Counted from the stretch's first letter, positions 42,243 through 52,869 are shown. The stretch is 64,000 bases of DNA from Leptospira fainei serovar Hurstbridge str. BUT 6 (GCF_000306235.2 NZ_AKWZ02000010.1:1612001-1676000), one strand, 5' to 3'. Numbers and translations: made by a program. Notes: generated from the letters alone by a model not told the origin.

Positions 42243-44105
42243 GTGCTCTTCTTTTCCCGCAAATACAATCGCGCAAAACTCCAGTTCGTCCCGGTCGCTT
42301 TGCTTCTGCTGGTCTGCTCGATGTCATGCGCTGATTCTACGAATGGAACTCCCAATGTTCGGGCAATCAACGGAGTGATCGATTTACGCGAAACGAATCT
42401 TTGGGGCAATATTATTCCCTTAGCCGGGCAATGGGAATTTAGGTGGGGCGAACTATTTTACCCCGGGAAAGAATTTCGGCAAGCGCCAGAATACGAGTCC
42501 GTACCGGGAATTTGGAGAGATTACGCTCGTCACTACCCGTTGATGGGACATGCATCATATAAACTTCATTTACGGCTGAGCGGAAAGGAAGGAAACCTTG
42601 TTTTACGAATTCCTAGGCTTCCTGGAGTTTATTCCGTGTATCTGGGAAACAAGCAGGTTTTTGCGAACGGGATAACCGGAGAGAATTCTGCGGGAACTTT
42701 TTTTATCGCGCATCCTGTCATCCGAAACATTCCGATAAAAGAATCGGAATTCGATCTGATTGTAAATGTTTCCAATTATCGCGGAAATTTTTTAAAAGGA
42801 GGAATTAGAAACGGCTTTCTTTTAGGCGGTGCGGATACTCTTTTTACGAGCGGATTGACGGAAGCATTTCGGGATACTCTTCTGATATGCGTGATTTTTT
42901 CCGTCGGTTTATATCATATAGTATTTTTCGTTTCTTACCGTAAAGATTCTGTTCCCGCCCTCTTTGCGATCTTTTGTCTTTTGGTCTCATTTTACACTTT
43001 CATAACTTCTAATATACAATATTCGCTCATTCCGGAATTGCCGTTGGACTTTAGGATTCGATTGGAATTTCTGTGTGAAGTCGCCTTCTTTCAGATCATT
43101 TACTTAATGATGCGGGAAATGTATCCCCGTCAATACAAAGAAAAGTGGATGCTCGTAGCAATGAGCTCGACCATCTTATTCACGGCAGCCATTACCATTT
43201 TGAACGAAACGGATGTGGTCACTCTATATTCATTTTTTATGTATTTCCCGCCGGTCTATACCGCGGTTCTCCTATACGGAATCGGGTCTGCATGGAAAGC
43301 GGGCGAGAATAAGGCCAAGACGATTTGTTTATCAGGTTTGATTTTGGTCGTCGCAATGATAAACGACGTGACTTACGGTCTGTTTGAAGTCTATATTCTT
43401 TTCCCATATAGCTTTCCTGTCGGGTTGGTGGGATTTATTATATTTAATTCATATTTGATTTCGGTCCGATTTACGGAGGATCTTGAAAAATCCAAGGATT
43501 TCGCGGATTTACAGGTTCGATATAATGAACAATTGAAACATAACGCGGAAGAGAAGGCGAAGGCGGCTCTTGAAATCAACCGCAGTATGGATTCCGAATT
43601 GAGTTCTCTGATGTATGAGTTGGAATCGAAGGAGAAGAACGATCGATCCTTTCAGAAATTGAAAATCGAACTGAGCGACACGATGACTAACGTGCGTGAT
43701 ATGGTTTTTCTAATGAATTATCAAGGAACGAAGACGGAATTGATAGAGGAAGAATTGAAGAAATTTCTGAAAGAAAATCCGAGTTCGGGAGATCTTCATG
43801 TCGAAATTCAAAACGTATCCGAATCCTTACGGATCGATCAATGTCTTCAAGTGCATAAAATATTCCTGGAGGTATCGGGAAAGATTCTGAAAAAAGGAAC
43901 GAGGGAAAAGATTCATCTTTTTTGGGGGAGAGAAGGTACATCGGTTCTTTTAAGAATTTCTCAAGGGGGGTTCGGGGTTTCCAACGAAGATAAATTCGAA
44001 TCGGTAATTTCGGATATTCGGTTAAGAACCGATAAATTAAACGGGCGTTATGTTCTTCTCACGGAAAAGGGAAATCTAGAGTTCGAATTAAGGGTTCCGA
44101 CCTAA
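42243..44105 (+). CDS. 7TM-DISM membrane sensor with degenerate kinase-like domain
   Basis: 620 residues. After a lipoprotein-like signal (VCSMSC) comes an extracellular beta-domain (about 45-195, GQWEFRWGELF and YSVYLGNKQVF) typical of DISMED2, then seven membrane helices (about 210-410). A long coiled coil (about 425-490) and a C-terminal alpha/beta domain follow. The coiled coil and C-terminus resemble a histidine-kinase dimerisation and ATPase region, but no phospho-accepting His or N-box is seen. It probably signals by conformation or binds partners. It starts at GTG; an in-frame stop lies just upstream. Confidence 0.75.
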   Translation: MLFFSRKYNRAKLQFVPVALLLLVCSMSCADSTNGTPNVRAINGVIDLRETNLWGNIIPLAGQWEFRWGELFYPGKEFRQAPEYESVPGIWRDYARHYPLMGHASYKLHLRLSGKEGNLVLRIPRLPGVYSVYLGNKQVFANGITGENSAGTFFIAHPVIRNIPIKESEFDLIVNVSNYRGNFLKGGIRNGFLLGGADTLFTSGLTEAFRDTLLICVIFSVGLYHIVFFVSYRKDSVPALFAIFCLLVSFYTFITSNIQYSLIPELPLDFRIRLEFLCEVAFFQIIYLMMREMYPRQYKEKWMLVAMSSTILFTAAITILNETDVVTLYSFFMYFPPVYTAVLLYGIGSAWKAGENKAKTICLSGLILVVAMINDVTYGLFEVYILFPYSFPVGLVGFIIFNSYLISVRFTEDLEKSKDFADLQVRYNEQLKHNAEEKAKAALEINRSMDSELSSLMYELESKEKNDRSFQKLKIELSDTMTNVRDMVFLMNYQGTKTELIEEELKKFLKENPSSGDLHVEIQNVSESLRIDQCLQVHKIFLEVSGKILKKGTREKIHLFWGREGTSVLLRISQGGFGVSNEDKFESVISDIRLRTDKLNGRYVLLTEKGNLEFELRVPT

Positions 44106-44237
44106 ACGAATCTTAGAATTGAAGTTCGGATCGGCCCGTTCGCAACATCCTCTAATATTTCAATTTAAAAATAGTTTAACATCTTGTATGAGCTCCCACT
44201 CGCGACTAAGTCGGAAAAGGATTGCCTTAGCATTAAT

Positions 44238-44298
44238 TTCGTGAAATAAGACGATTTTCCACCGCTGCGCTCCGGCCCCCGCCCACAAGGGTGGGGAT
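44238..44298 (+). repeat. Dispersed intergenic element, copy B
   Basis: CGTGAAATA, CGCTGCGCTCC and the hairpin CCCCGCCC-ACAA-GGGTGGGG occur in the same order and spacing as at 29731-29793. Copies differ by scattered changes and one small indel. Confidence 0.65.
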
Positions 44299-44305
44299 TT
44301 TTGAC
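44275..44305 (+). terminator. Terminator formed by element copy B
   Basis: The GC hairpin is followed by TTTTT, 170 bp after the 7TM sensor gene. The dispersed element may thus double as a terminator. Confidence 0.5.
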
Positions 44306-44422
44306 GTACTAGAAAAGTCAAAGTGAAGTGAGCAAAGGAAAATTTCCGTATCTTGACAAATGATTCGTTATCGGCCTGAAAAAAGGCTTGCAGTAACTCA
44401 ATTTCGCCGGAAAGTCTAAAAC

Positions 44423-44439
44423 ATTAGAATCATTCTAAT
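44423..44439. promoter_or_regulatory. PerR/Fur-type box before the cytochrome c peroxidase
   Basis: ATTAGAATCATTCTAAT is a perfect palindrome with a one-base centre, containing TTAGAAT-C-ATTCTAA, the 7-1-7 geometry of PerR boxes (TTATAATNATTATAA type). It ends 16 bp before the start codon, where binding would block transcription or initiation. Leptospiral PerR is known to control a cytochrome c peroxidase, which supports this reading. Confidence 0.75.
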
Positions 44440-44455
44440 TTGAGGGGATGTAACG

Positions 44456-45442
44456 ATGATTAAGAAACGCCTCATCGCGATGACGGGCTTCCTTCTATTT
44501 GCAATTTCGGCCTGCGGTCCATCCGAGAAGACGAAACTACTGATGGAAGAAGCAAAAAGGACCTTCGGAACGATTCCGGCAAAAATGCCAGGATCTCAAA
44601 ATGACACACCCGAGTTAGTAAAACTCGGCGAAAAACTTTACTTTGAAAAGAAACTCTCCATAAACGATTCTCAAGCATGTAGCTCCTGCCATAATATCAG
44701 TGGAAAAGGTGCAGGAGTTGATAATTTACCTACGTCTCCGGGCGCCCTGGGCAAAAATGGAGATCGGAATTCTCCAACTTCTTTGAATGCCGGATTTCAT
44801 GCGGCGCAATTCTGGGATGGACGAGCGGCGGATTTAAAAGCCCAGGCAAAAGGGCCGATCCTGAACCCTGGTGAAATGGCGATGCCTTCCGAAGCGGCGG
44901 TGGAAAAGAAACTTTCAGAGATTCCGGAATATGTGGAATTATTTGCGAAAGCGTTTCCGAAACAAGAAAAGAAAATTACGTATGACAATCTGGCTGAAGC
45001 TATTGCCGCGTTCGAAAGAACTCTTATCACGAAAGATCGTTTTGACGAATTCCAAAACGGAAACTATCGGGCTTTAAATTCGGAAGAGCAAAAAGGATTA
45101 GATACCTTTATCACGATAGGATGCATCCAATGCCATAACGGTCCGCTTTTAGGAGGAAATTCTTTCCGTAAATTAGGACAAGTCAATCCCTATGAAAATG
45201 TAGAAGACAAGGGTAGATTCACTTTAACTAAAAATGTGGCGGATCTTTACGTATTTAAGGTTCCTTCGTTACGAAATGTCGCTTTAACCGGACCATATTT
45301 CCACGATGGAAAAGTGAAGACTTTGGACGAAGCCGTGAAGAAGATGGCGTTCATTCAGCTGGGAAAGGAACTTTCCAACGAAGAAATCGGCTCAATCGTC
45401 GGTTTCTTGAAAGCATTATCCGATAAAAATCGGTCTAATTAA
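44456..45442 (+). CDS. Di-haem cytochrome c peroxidase, lipoprotein
   Basis: Reduces hydrogen peroxide in the periplasm with electrons from cytochrome c. The 328-residue product has a lipoprotein signal (FAISAC, Cys20) and two haem-binding motifs, CSSCH near residue 77 and CIQCH near 223. RNVALTGPYFHDG near 275 and NSPTSLNAGFHAAQFWDGRA near 105 are MauG/CcpA family signatures. Translation starts at ATG after GAGGGGATG. A near-perfect PerR-type box sits just upstream, so induction by peroxide is expected. A terminator follows at 45474-45504. Confidence 0.93.
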   Translation: MIKKRLIAMTGFLLFAISACGPSEKTKLLMEEAKRTFGTIPAKMPGSQNDTPELVKLGEKLYFEKKLSINDSQACSSCHNISGKGAGVDNLPTSPGALGKNGDRNSPTSLNAGFHAAQFWDGRAADLKAQAKGPILNPGEMAMPSEAAVEKKLSEIPEYVELFAKAFPKQEKKITYDNLAEAIAAFERTLITKDRFDEFQNGNYRALNSEEQKGLDTFITIGCIQCHNGPLLGGNSFRKLGQVNPYENVEDKGRFTLTKNVADLYVFKVPSLRNVALTGPYFHDGKVKTLDEAVKKMAFIQLGKELSNEEIGSIVGFLKALSDKNRSN

Positions 45443-45473
45443 CACGAACTTACAGAATTGAAACCTATTCAGG

Positions 45474-45502
45474 CCGGCCCTTTTAACAAGGACCGGTTTT
45501 TT

Positions 45503-45504
<2 letters not shown>
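45474..45504 (+). terminator. Terminator between cytochrome c peroxidase and citrate synthase-like gene
   Basis: CCGGCCCTT pairs with AAGGACCGG (one mismatch) over a 5-base loop, followed by TTTTTTTT. It ends plus-strand transcription of the peroxidase just at the stop of the convergent gene. Confidence 0.8.
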
Positions 45505-46783
<1,279 letters not shown>

Positions 46784-46916
46784 ACCGATAGGAAAAGAGG
46801 GATAGCTGAGAGAGTCAACCTTCCTTCATGAACCGATTCGTGAATTTTCCCTTTCGGCTGGACAAAACATCGGCGGAGGTTACTCCTTTCCTCGCCGGGC
46901 TACGGAGTCTCGAATT

Positions 46917-48011
46917 TTGAAAATCAATCCCATGTTTTTCCTGCATTTCTGGATCCAGTTCGGAACCGCTCTATCGCTTCTCTTGGCCCTGATGGAACTG
47001 GCAAAAAAAAGGGAATCAAAGGTTCCGAGCGGTATGTTTTTTTTGGCCCTACTTTTGGCATCGGTAGAAAGCCGAATCGGTCTAACCCTGGTCCCTGAGG
47101 CTTTGGAAAAGACCTGGCCCTGGATTTTTTTCTTCCCCTCCGTTTGGGCAATCGGACCGGCGCTTTTGTTAATTTCTAGAAATATGGTTCAATATGCCAT
47201 TGATCGAGAAATCTCCATAGGACTTCACTTTCTGCCCGCAATATTCGTTCTTTTGGGAGAATGTTTCGCGATCCGGTTTCTTCCGGAAGAATTCAGACGA
47301 GAGGCGATATACAACGCGGTCCATGGAAGCAGAATCGATTTTCTAACGTTTGTTTCCGTCTTCGGCTTCATTCACCAAACGGCTTACTCGTTACTTCTTT
47401 GGATTTTGTTTCGGAGAGTCTCGAGAGAGACGGAAATTCCTCTGTCCTCTCTCGTTTATACGGTTCTGCTGGTAATTTTTACGACGATTGAACTTTGCTG
47501 GTTGGGCTACTTTTTGAAAAGTACGGATTTATTGGCCGTCGGTGCAAGTTTTCAAACTCTCGGCATCGTACTAATTTTCTTGTTCTCCTCCCGTTATCCC
47601 AATTTCTTTATCTCCTTAAAATCCGAAATACAGCAAAAGCGATATGAACGAACCCAGATAGCCGGAGTCGATCTGGATGCGGTTCAGACACGATTACGAG
47701 AATTAATGGAAATCGATAAAATCTATCGGGAAGAGGCGCTTAAGATCCAGGACTTAGCCGCAAGATTGCTTCTTTCGCCTCACCAGCTCTCTCGGATTTT
47801 GAACGAAAAATACGGCAAAAATTTCAACGAGTTTGTAAACGGGTTTCGAATCGAAGAGGCAAAAAAGATGCTTTTGGAGGACGAGGAACGAACGGTTTTG
47901 TCGATCGGCTACGAAGTAGGCTTTAATTCCAAATCCACATTCAACGCTCAATTTTTAAAAATCGCCGAAATGACCCCTCAAGAATGGAGAAAAAAAGGTC
48001 GCATTTCATAA
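46917..48011 (+). CDS. AraC-family regulator with N-terminal membrane domain
   Basis: 364 residues. The first 225 form about seven membrane helices and the last 100 or so carry the AraC-type double helix-turn-helix (LAARLLLSPHQLSRILNEKYG near 282, ERTVLSIGYEVGFNSKSTFNAQF near 326). Membrane-anchored AraC regulators of this layout are common in Leptospira and may sense envelope or small ligands. Starts at TTG with GGAG upstream; an ATG at 46932 is less likely. Divergent from the citrate synthase-like gene, so it could control it; this is inference. Confidence 0.85.
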   Translation: MKINPMFFLHFWIQFGTALSLLLALMELAKKRESKVPSGMFFLALLLASVESRIGLTLVPEALEKTWPWIFFFPSVWAIGPALLLISRNMVQYAIDREISIGLHFLPAIFVLLGECFAIRFLPEEFRREAIYNAVHGSRIDFLTFVSVFGFIHQTAYSLLLWILFRRVSRETEIPLSSLVYTVLLVIFTTIELCWLGYFLKSTDLLAVGASFQTLGIVLIFLFSSRYPNFFISLKSEIQQKRYERTQIAGVDLDAVQTRLRELMEIDKIYREEALKIQDLAARLLLSPHQLSRILNEKYGKNFNEFVNGFRIEEAKKMLLEDEERTVLSIGYEVGFNSKSTFNAQFLKIAEMTPQEWRKKGRIS

Positions 48012-48087
48012 GATAGGACGATCCTTTTTCACATATCTGTTAGGATAAATCCGCTTTGTTCGAATTCGAGTGAAGCGGAGGCGTTCG

Positions 48088-49041
48088 ATGTCCAGGGAAG
48101 AGTATTCTTTATCAGAATTAGAAGCTTATCGCCGGGTCCAATCATTTGCATACGAGGCAGTCGAATCCGTTCGTAAGGAACTTTATCCCGGAATCACCGA
48201 AGAAAAGGCCGCTCGAAAAATAGACGACTATATTCGGGCAAGAGGCGGATCCACATTCTTTCATTACGGATTTGCCTGGTTCGGAGATCGAACTGCGTTT
48301 CGAGGCTTTAAAAGGCCGTTATCTTTCCGTCACTTTGGGAAAGGAGAAGGAATCTTGCCTCATTTTGGAAAAAGGTTCCAACCTTCCAATCGTAAATTAA
48401 GGGAGGGAATGGCGGTCATTCTGGACGTTGCCCCTTCCATTGCAGGGCGTTCGGCAGATATCGGATATTCCTTTTGCTTTGGCGAAAATCCCGAACATGA
48501 ACGAGCGATGGCCGCTTTGGAAGAATACCGTGAGTTGATTTTAAATGGAGTCCTCGCAAAACGAAAATTAGGTGAAATTTACCGAGAAGTCGACGAACGA
48601 ATTCGTTCCGCCGGATACGTCAATTGTCATTCCATCTATCCGCAAGGCGTTCTGGGGCACAAAGTCGGTAAGTTACCTGCTTATAATTTACCCGGCGGAA
48701 GATTTCTCGGATTTCCGTTGCAAACCTTTGCCTACTTAGTTCCGCAAATGTTGAAAGGCTTTCTTCCCTGGAGTCCTTCTTCTTCTCCTCTTTGGTCTGA
48801 AACTTCCGAATTTCCGGCAGAACCGGGATTATGGGCGGTAGAACCGCATATAGGAAAGATGTATTCGGGTTTACAAGCCGATCAATCGTTCGGAGTGAAA
48901 TGGGAGGAAATATTGGTTGTGACCGATTCCACCGCGTACTGGCTGGACGATTCGCTTCCTCATATTCGTCAGTGGGAAAAAAATAAGAAAAAACATTCAG
49001 GGAAGAAAATCAAAGCTTCGAAGGAAGGCGCTTTTGTTTGA
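48088..49041 (+). CDS. M24 family metallopeptidase (Xaa-Pro aminopeptidase/methionine-aminopeptidase fold)
   Basis: About 317 residues in a pita-bread fold. The five metal ligands are readable: Asp in VILDVAPS, Asp in RSADIGYSF, His in LGHKVG, Glu in AVEPHIG and Glu in KWEEILVV. It lacks the N-terminal creatinase-like domain of full aminopeptidase P, and contains an insertion of about 50 residues (LPAYNLPGGRFLGF to LWSET) between His and the last ligands. I choose the ATG at 48088, with GGAGG at good spacing, rather than GTG at 48070. Substrate unknown. The lysine-rich tail is short. Confidence 0.8.
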   Translation: MSREEYSLSELEAYRRVQSFAYEAVESVRKELYPGITEEKAARKIDDYIRARGGSTFFHYGFAWFGDRTAFRGFKRPLSFRHFGKGEGILPHFGKRFQPSNRKLREGMAVILDVAPSIAGRSADIGYSFCFGENPEHERAMAALEEYRELILNGVLAKRKLGEIYREVDERIRSAGYVNCHSIYPQGVLGHKVGKLPAYNLPGGRFLGFPLQTFAYLVPQMLKGFLPWSPSSSPLWSETSEFPAEPGLWAVEPHIGKMYSGLQADQSFGVKWEEILVVTDSTAYWLDDSLPHIRQWEKNKKKHSGKKIKASKEGAFV

Positions 49042-49107
49042 TCGAGAGAACGCCGAACAGACGATTCGAAATATTCGTTAATTAGAAAATGAAAAGGCAA
49101 GAATATT

Positions 49108-49959
49108 ATGAAAAGAAGATCTATGCTGCAAACCAAGAATTTCAATTTTTATCCGGTCAGGAAGCCTAAATTCGAATTCTCTAAAGGAGGAACTAGCAAG
49201 CATTGGCTAGACGGATCCGCCTATAAAACCCATATTATGAATACCTGGACTTTATTCTTTCCGGACGGAGAGAAATTCTTCATTCGAAGTCTTCAGAAGT
49301 TTTTAGTAAAAATAAAGGATCCTAGAGTGCTTAGGAACGCGAACGCCTTTATCGGACAGGAAGCTCAACATGCCGGGGAACATAGGAAGACTTGGAAAAT
49401 CTTGGAAGACCAAGGCTATAAAATCTCCGGATTCGTAGGTTTTTTTAACGCACTTTGCTTTAAATATCTGGAAAAATTCGGTTCTGCGATGATGTGCCTT
49501 TCCGCTACAGCCGGGGCAGAACATTATACTTCTTTAATAGCTACCATCGGTTTGAAGATGAAAGTTTTGGATGGAGCAGAATCTGAAATGAGGAGACTCT
49601 GGGAATGGCATGCTGCGGAAGAAATCGAGCATAAATCGGCTGCTTTCGACGTCCTTTTGGATGTAAGCGGGAATTATTTCCGTCGTGTCCTCGGTTTTCT
49701 TGCGGCCACTTTCGTATTTTGGCCGATGACCTTTATCGGCGCGGAGATCCTGCTGTGGCAGGACGGATTGACTTTTAGATGGAAAACTAGAAAAGATGCT
49801 TTTCGTTTTCTATTCGTAGACGAAAAGGTCTTCTTTCATTGGTTAGCGGCTTTCTTCAGATATCTCAAACCTAACTTTCATCCTGATCAAGAAGATAATT
49901 TGGAATTGAGTAAAGCCATTCTACAATCACCAGAACATAGATATAAGGAAATTGCATGA
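49108..49959 (+). CDS. Metal-dependent hydrolase-like diiron protein (PF10118 type)
   Basis: 283 residues. Glu/His motifs of a ferritin-like four-helix diiron site are seen: IGQEAQHAGEH near residue 90, GAEHYTS near 137 and WHAAEEIEHKSAAFDVL near 170. This pattern matches a family annotated as metal-dependent hydrolases, whose chemistry is largely unproven and may be oxygenase-like. Two hydrophobic helices near 195-225 suggest membrane association. The following SDR gene overlaps its stop by 4 bases (ATGA), so the operon is translationally coupled. Confidence 0.82.
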   Translation: MKRRSMLQTKNFNFYPVRKPKFEFSKGGTSKHWLDGSAYKTHIMNTWTLFFPDGEKFFIRSLQKFLVKIKDPRVLRNANAFIGQEAQHAGEHRKTWKILEDQGYKISGFVGFFNALCFKYLEKFGSAMMCLSATAGAEHYTSLIATIGLKMKVLDGAESEMRRLWEWHAAEEIEHKSAAFDVLLDVSGNYFRRVLGFLAATFVFWPMTFIGAEILLWQDGLTFRWKTRKDAFRFLFVDEKVFFHWLAAFFRYLKPNFHPDQEDNLELSKAILQSPEHRYKEIA

Positions 49960-50753
49960 GCAATCTACACGGAAAACACATATTAATTACCGGAGCCAAC
50001 GGAGGTTTCGGAAGAGAATTAACGAAACAACTTTTAGAGAAGGGAGCGAATTTAATTTTAACCGATATGAAAGCTCCCGATACAAAACCGGAGACTTATC
50101 TTAACGGTAAGACTGCTCACGGCCGCATATTGGGAAGTTTTGCCGCCGATCTCAGCACTGAAGCGGGTTGCACGAAAGCTCATAAGGAGGCCGTGAAAAT
50201 CGATCCGAAAGTGGACATTCTCATTAATAATGCCGGTTTGGCTTTCATGGGTCGTCTTTTGGATGTGCCGAATGATAAATGGAAATTAATACTGGATGTT
50301 AATCTTTACGCGCCTATTTATTTGAGCCGCTTATTTCTTCCGGCGATGTTGGATAGGAAATACGGTCACATCGTCAACTTATCCTCCGTGGCCGGAATTA
50401 CCGCGCCGGGTGAATTGGTTTATTATTCCATTTCAAAATTCGGAATTCGAGCTTTAGGTAAAGCGTTAGATTCGGGTTATCGCAGCAAGGGAGTTTATAC
50501 TACGAACGTATATCCGTTCTTTGCGGATACGAATATCCTAAAATCCGAACAGTTCGGCGGAGATAAACAGAGAGTAGTACCTCCGGCTATTGTCGATAGT
50601 CCGACCATGGTGGTTAGAGCGATCATTAGAGGGATGGAAAAGAAAAAACTGCACGTGTTTCCGGGATTCACGTCAAAGATGATTCGATTCCTCACGAGAT
50701 TATCTCCCGGTTTCATAAGGGCGATGGAGCGCCTCGGACAAAAATTTTCGTGA
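49956..50753 (+). CDS. Short-chain dehydrogenase/reductase
   Basis: 265 residues. The NAD(P) motif TGANGGFG is near residue 13, NNAGLAF near 90, Ser in NLSSVAG and the catalytic Tyr-Lys pair in YYSISKFG near 152. Typical SDR family members reduce or oxidise alcohols/ketones; this branch includes lipid-modifying enzymes. The C-terminus is basic and hydrophobic (FLTRLSPGFIRAMER), as in membrane-associated members. It sits between a diiron protein and an epoxide-hydrolase-like protein in one coupled operon. Confidence 0.88.
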   Translation: MSNLHGKHILITGANGGFGRELTKQLLEKGANLILTDMKAPDTKPETYLNGKTAHGRILGSFAADLSTEAGCTKAHKEAVKIDPKVDILINNAGLAFMGRLLDVPNDKWKLILDVNLYAPIYLSRLFLPAMLDRKYGHIVNLSSVAGITAPGELVYYSISKFGIRALGKALDSGYRSKGVYTTNVYPFFADTNILKSEQFGGDKQRVVPPAIVDSPTMVVRAIIRGMEKKKLHVFPGFTSKMIRFLTRLSPGFIRAMERLGQKFS

Positions 50754-50754
50754 T

Positions 50755-51717
50755 ATGAGCAGGATCGAAGACGCCGTGATTAGCGAGAGAGGGAAATCCT
50801 CCGAATCGTCGAAAGATAATACTTTTAAAGAAGCGTCGATTGCCAGTGGAGAAGTTTCAATTTTTCTAAAGTACAATCATACTAGCAAAGAAAGACCAAA
50901 CCGACAGACGATTCTCTTTGTACACGGATATCCTGACGACCATCGTACCTGGTCGTATCAACTGGATGCGTTATGCGAAGAATGTAACGTGGCTGCTTTG
51001 GATCTTAGGGGGGCCGGAAAGTCCTCCAAACCGGAGAAACAAAAAGCGTATAATATCAGGAGAATTTTTGAGGATTTAGAAGCGGTGATTCGGTTTCTCG
51101 GAAACGGGAAGCCGATTCATATAGTCGCGCACGATTGGGGGGCTTTGATTTGTTGGGCCTTTGTCGCCGACAAAAAGTATTCTCGATTCGTAAAATCTTA
51201 TACTGCGATGGGAGGTCCGCATCCCGTTTTAGCGAAAAAGAGCATATTTAGATTGCTCTTCTCCTTAAATCCGGTTTCGATATTGAAAGCCCTGACTCAA
51301 GCCCGTAAATCCTGGTATATTATCTTTTTTCAGATTCCGTTTTTACCGGAATTGTCCTGGAAATTATTTCCGAAATTTCTTTGGAAGATGGCGATGAATT
51401 TAGGCGGCGTTCCTAAGGGGGATTCATTACGTTCCAAAACGAAAGAAGAAATTTTATCCTCGGCGCTTTGGCCGATGAATTTGTATCGCGAATTACTCCG
51501 CGGCGAAAGATTTCCGGTCCCGGAGTATATAGGACCTCCCGTTCAGGTTTTTATTCCCGTCAATGATTTTGCGATTCGACCCGAATCCTATAAGCTTCAT
51601 AAGGAAATTTGCGCCTCTTATCGGGAACTTCGCTTCAATTCGAATCATTGGATTCAAAGGGTTTTACCCGGACTCATAACCGAGAAGATTAAGGAATTTG
51701 TTTGGGAAACCGGTTGA
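50755..51717 (+). CDS. Alpha/beta-hydrolase, epoxide hydrolase type
   Basis: 320 residues. HGYPDDHRTW near residue 60 gives the oxyanion-hole region of epoxide hydrolases, and the nucleophile is Asp in AHDWGAL near 128, which marks the epoxide hydrolase/dehalogenase branch. A late His appears in NSNHWIQ near 302. It starts 1 bp after the SDR stop, so the three genes 49108-51717 form a tight operon. The order diiron protein, SDR and epoxide hydrolase suggests oxidative processing of a lipid or hydrocarbon-like substrate (inference). Confidence 0.87.
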   Translation: MSRIEDAVISERGKSSESSKDNTFKEASIASGEVSIFLKYNHTSKERPNRQTILFVHGYPDDHRTWSYQLDALCEECNVAALDLRGAGKSSKPEKQKAYNIRRIFEDLEAVIRFLGNGKPIHIVAHDWGALICWAFVADKKYSRFVKSYTAMGGPHPVLAKKSIFRLLFSLNPVSILKALTQARKSWYIIFFQIPFLPELSWKLFPKFLWKMAMNLGGVPKGDSLRSKTKEEILSSALWPMNLYRELLRGERFPVPEYIGPPVQVFIPVNDFAIRPESYKLHKEICASYRELRFNSNHWIQRVLPGLITEKIKEFVWETG

Positions 51718-51912
51718 GTCGGTTTACCTGGATCTAAGCACCGGAAATTCGTGCGCGCTCGGTTGTTTGGGGCGTCGCGGTAAATTTTTCGAGCAGGTGT
51801 ATTATAGTAGAGACTTGTCGAGGCAGTTCGTCCTTGGCTTTCTTAATTCGGAAACCATACTTAGAGATCGATTGGGCTGGATTTTCAGGAGAGTTCGGCA
51901 ATTCTGTCCTGC

Positions 51913-52869
51913 ATGAAGCATCTGGAGATGTTCGACAATCGCCTATCCCGTATGTCTAAGCACTGGAAAAAATGGGCGAAAAGAAGGGAGATCACCTGCT
52001 TTCGCATATACGATCGCGACATTCCCCAGGTCCCTCTTTCCATCGATCTTTATGAAGATTATTGCTTAGTCTCGGAATATTTGAACGAATATCCTCTCAC
52101 CGACGACGATAGGGAAAAGGAAAGATCGTTTATTCGATCCTCTATTTTAAAAATTCTCAATATTCCCGTCGATAATTTGTTCTGGAAAAGAAGGGAGCAA
52201 AAAAAAGGAAACGCTCAATATGAAAAAATGGGAGAACGAGCCGTTTCGATTATCGCTAGAGAGGGCGGGCTTAAATTCAAAGTAAATCTGAGCGATTATC
52301 TGGATACCGGCCTTTTCTTGGACCATCGGATCACTCGAGATTTGGTACGAAAGGAAAGTAAGGACAAAAACGTTTTGAATCTTTATTCGTATACGGGATC
52401 TTTTTCGGTATACGCGATCGACGGTGGCGCTCGGCGGGTTACAAGCGTCGATTTATCCAAAACTTATCTGGATTGGTCGGAGGAAAATTTCCGATTAAAC
52501 GGAATGTATCCCGACGAGCACGAATTTCTGAGAGAAGACGTAACGGAATGGCTCAAGAAAGAAAGATCAAATCCCCGTCGGGAAAAATACGATCTCATTA
52601 TCGTAGATCCCCCCACGTTCTCGAACAGCAAGAAAATGCGGGACATATTCGACGTACAGCGAGATTATCCTTTTTTGTTAAACGCAGTCTTTAAGGATTT
52701 CTCGGAACCGAACGCGACATTGTATTTCTCGACCAACTTTCGAAAATTTAAAATGGATCCCGGCGCCTTACTTTGGGAAGATATGCAGGATTTGACGAAA
52801 GCTACCCACCCGGAAGATTTTCGAAATGAAAAAGTCCGAACGGTTTGGAAGATGAAAAATAAATCCTGA
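51913..52869 (+). CDS. 23S rRNA methyltransferase RlmK-like, stand-alone
   Basis: 318 residues matching the C-terminal half (RlmK) of E. coli RlmKL/YcbY, which makes m7G2069. LSDYLDTGLFLDHRITRDLV near residue 130, the SAM motif VLNLYSYTGSFSVYA near 155 and DPPTFSNSKKMRDIFDVQRDYP near 232 are diagnostic. In enterics this is fused to RlmL; here it is a separate gene with no THUMP/RlmL part in view. Start at the ATG 51913, near a second ATG at 51928; no strong ribosome site. Confidence 0.88.
   Translation: MKHLEMFDNRLSRMSKHWKKWAKRREITCFRIYDRDIPQVPLSIDLYEDYCLVSEYLNEYPLTDDDREKERSFIRSSILKILNIPVDNLFWKRREQKKGNAQYEKMGERAVSIIAREGGLKFKVNLSDYLDTGLFLDHRITRDLVRKESKDKNVLNLYSYTGSFSVYAIDGGARRVTSVDLSKTYLDWSEENFRLNGMYPDEHEFLREDVTEWLKKERSNPRREKYDLIIVDPPTFSNSKKMRDIFDVQRDYPFLLNAVFKDFSEPNATLYFSTNFRKFKMDPGALLWEDMQDLTKATHPEDFRNEKVRTVWKMKNKS

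Noticed and set aside
51698..51916. TTG-started 72-residue frame whose stop overlaps the rlmK-like ATG
   Set aside because: The start lies inside the epoxide hydrolase gene with a poorly spaced AAGGAA, and the product looks random.
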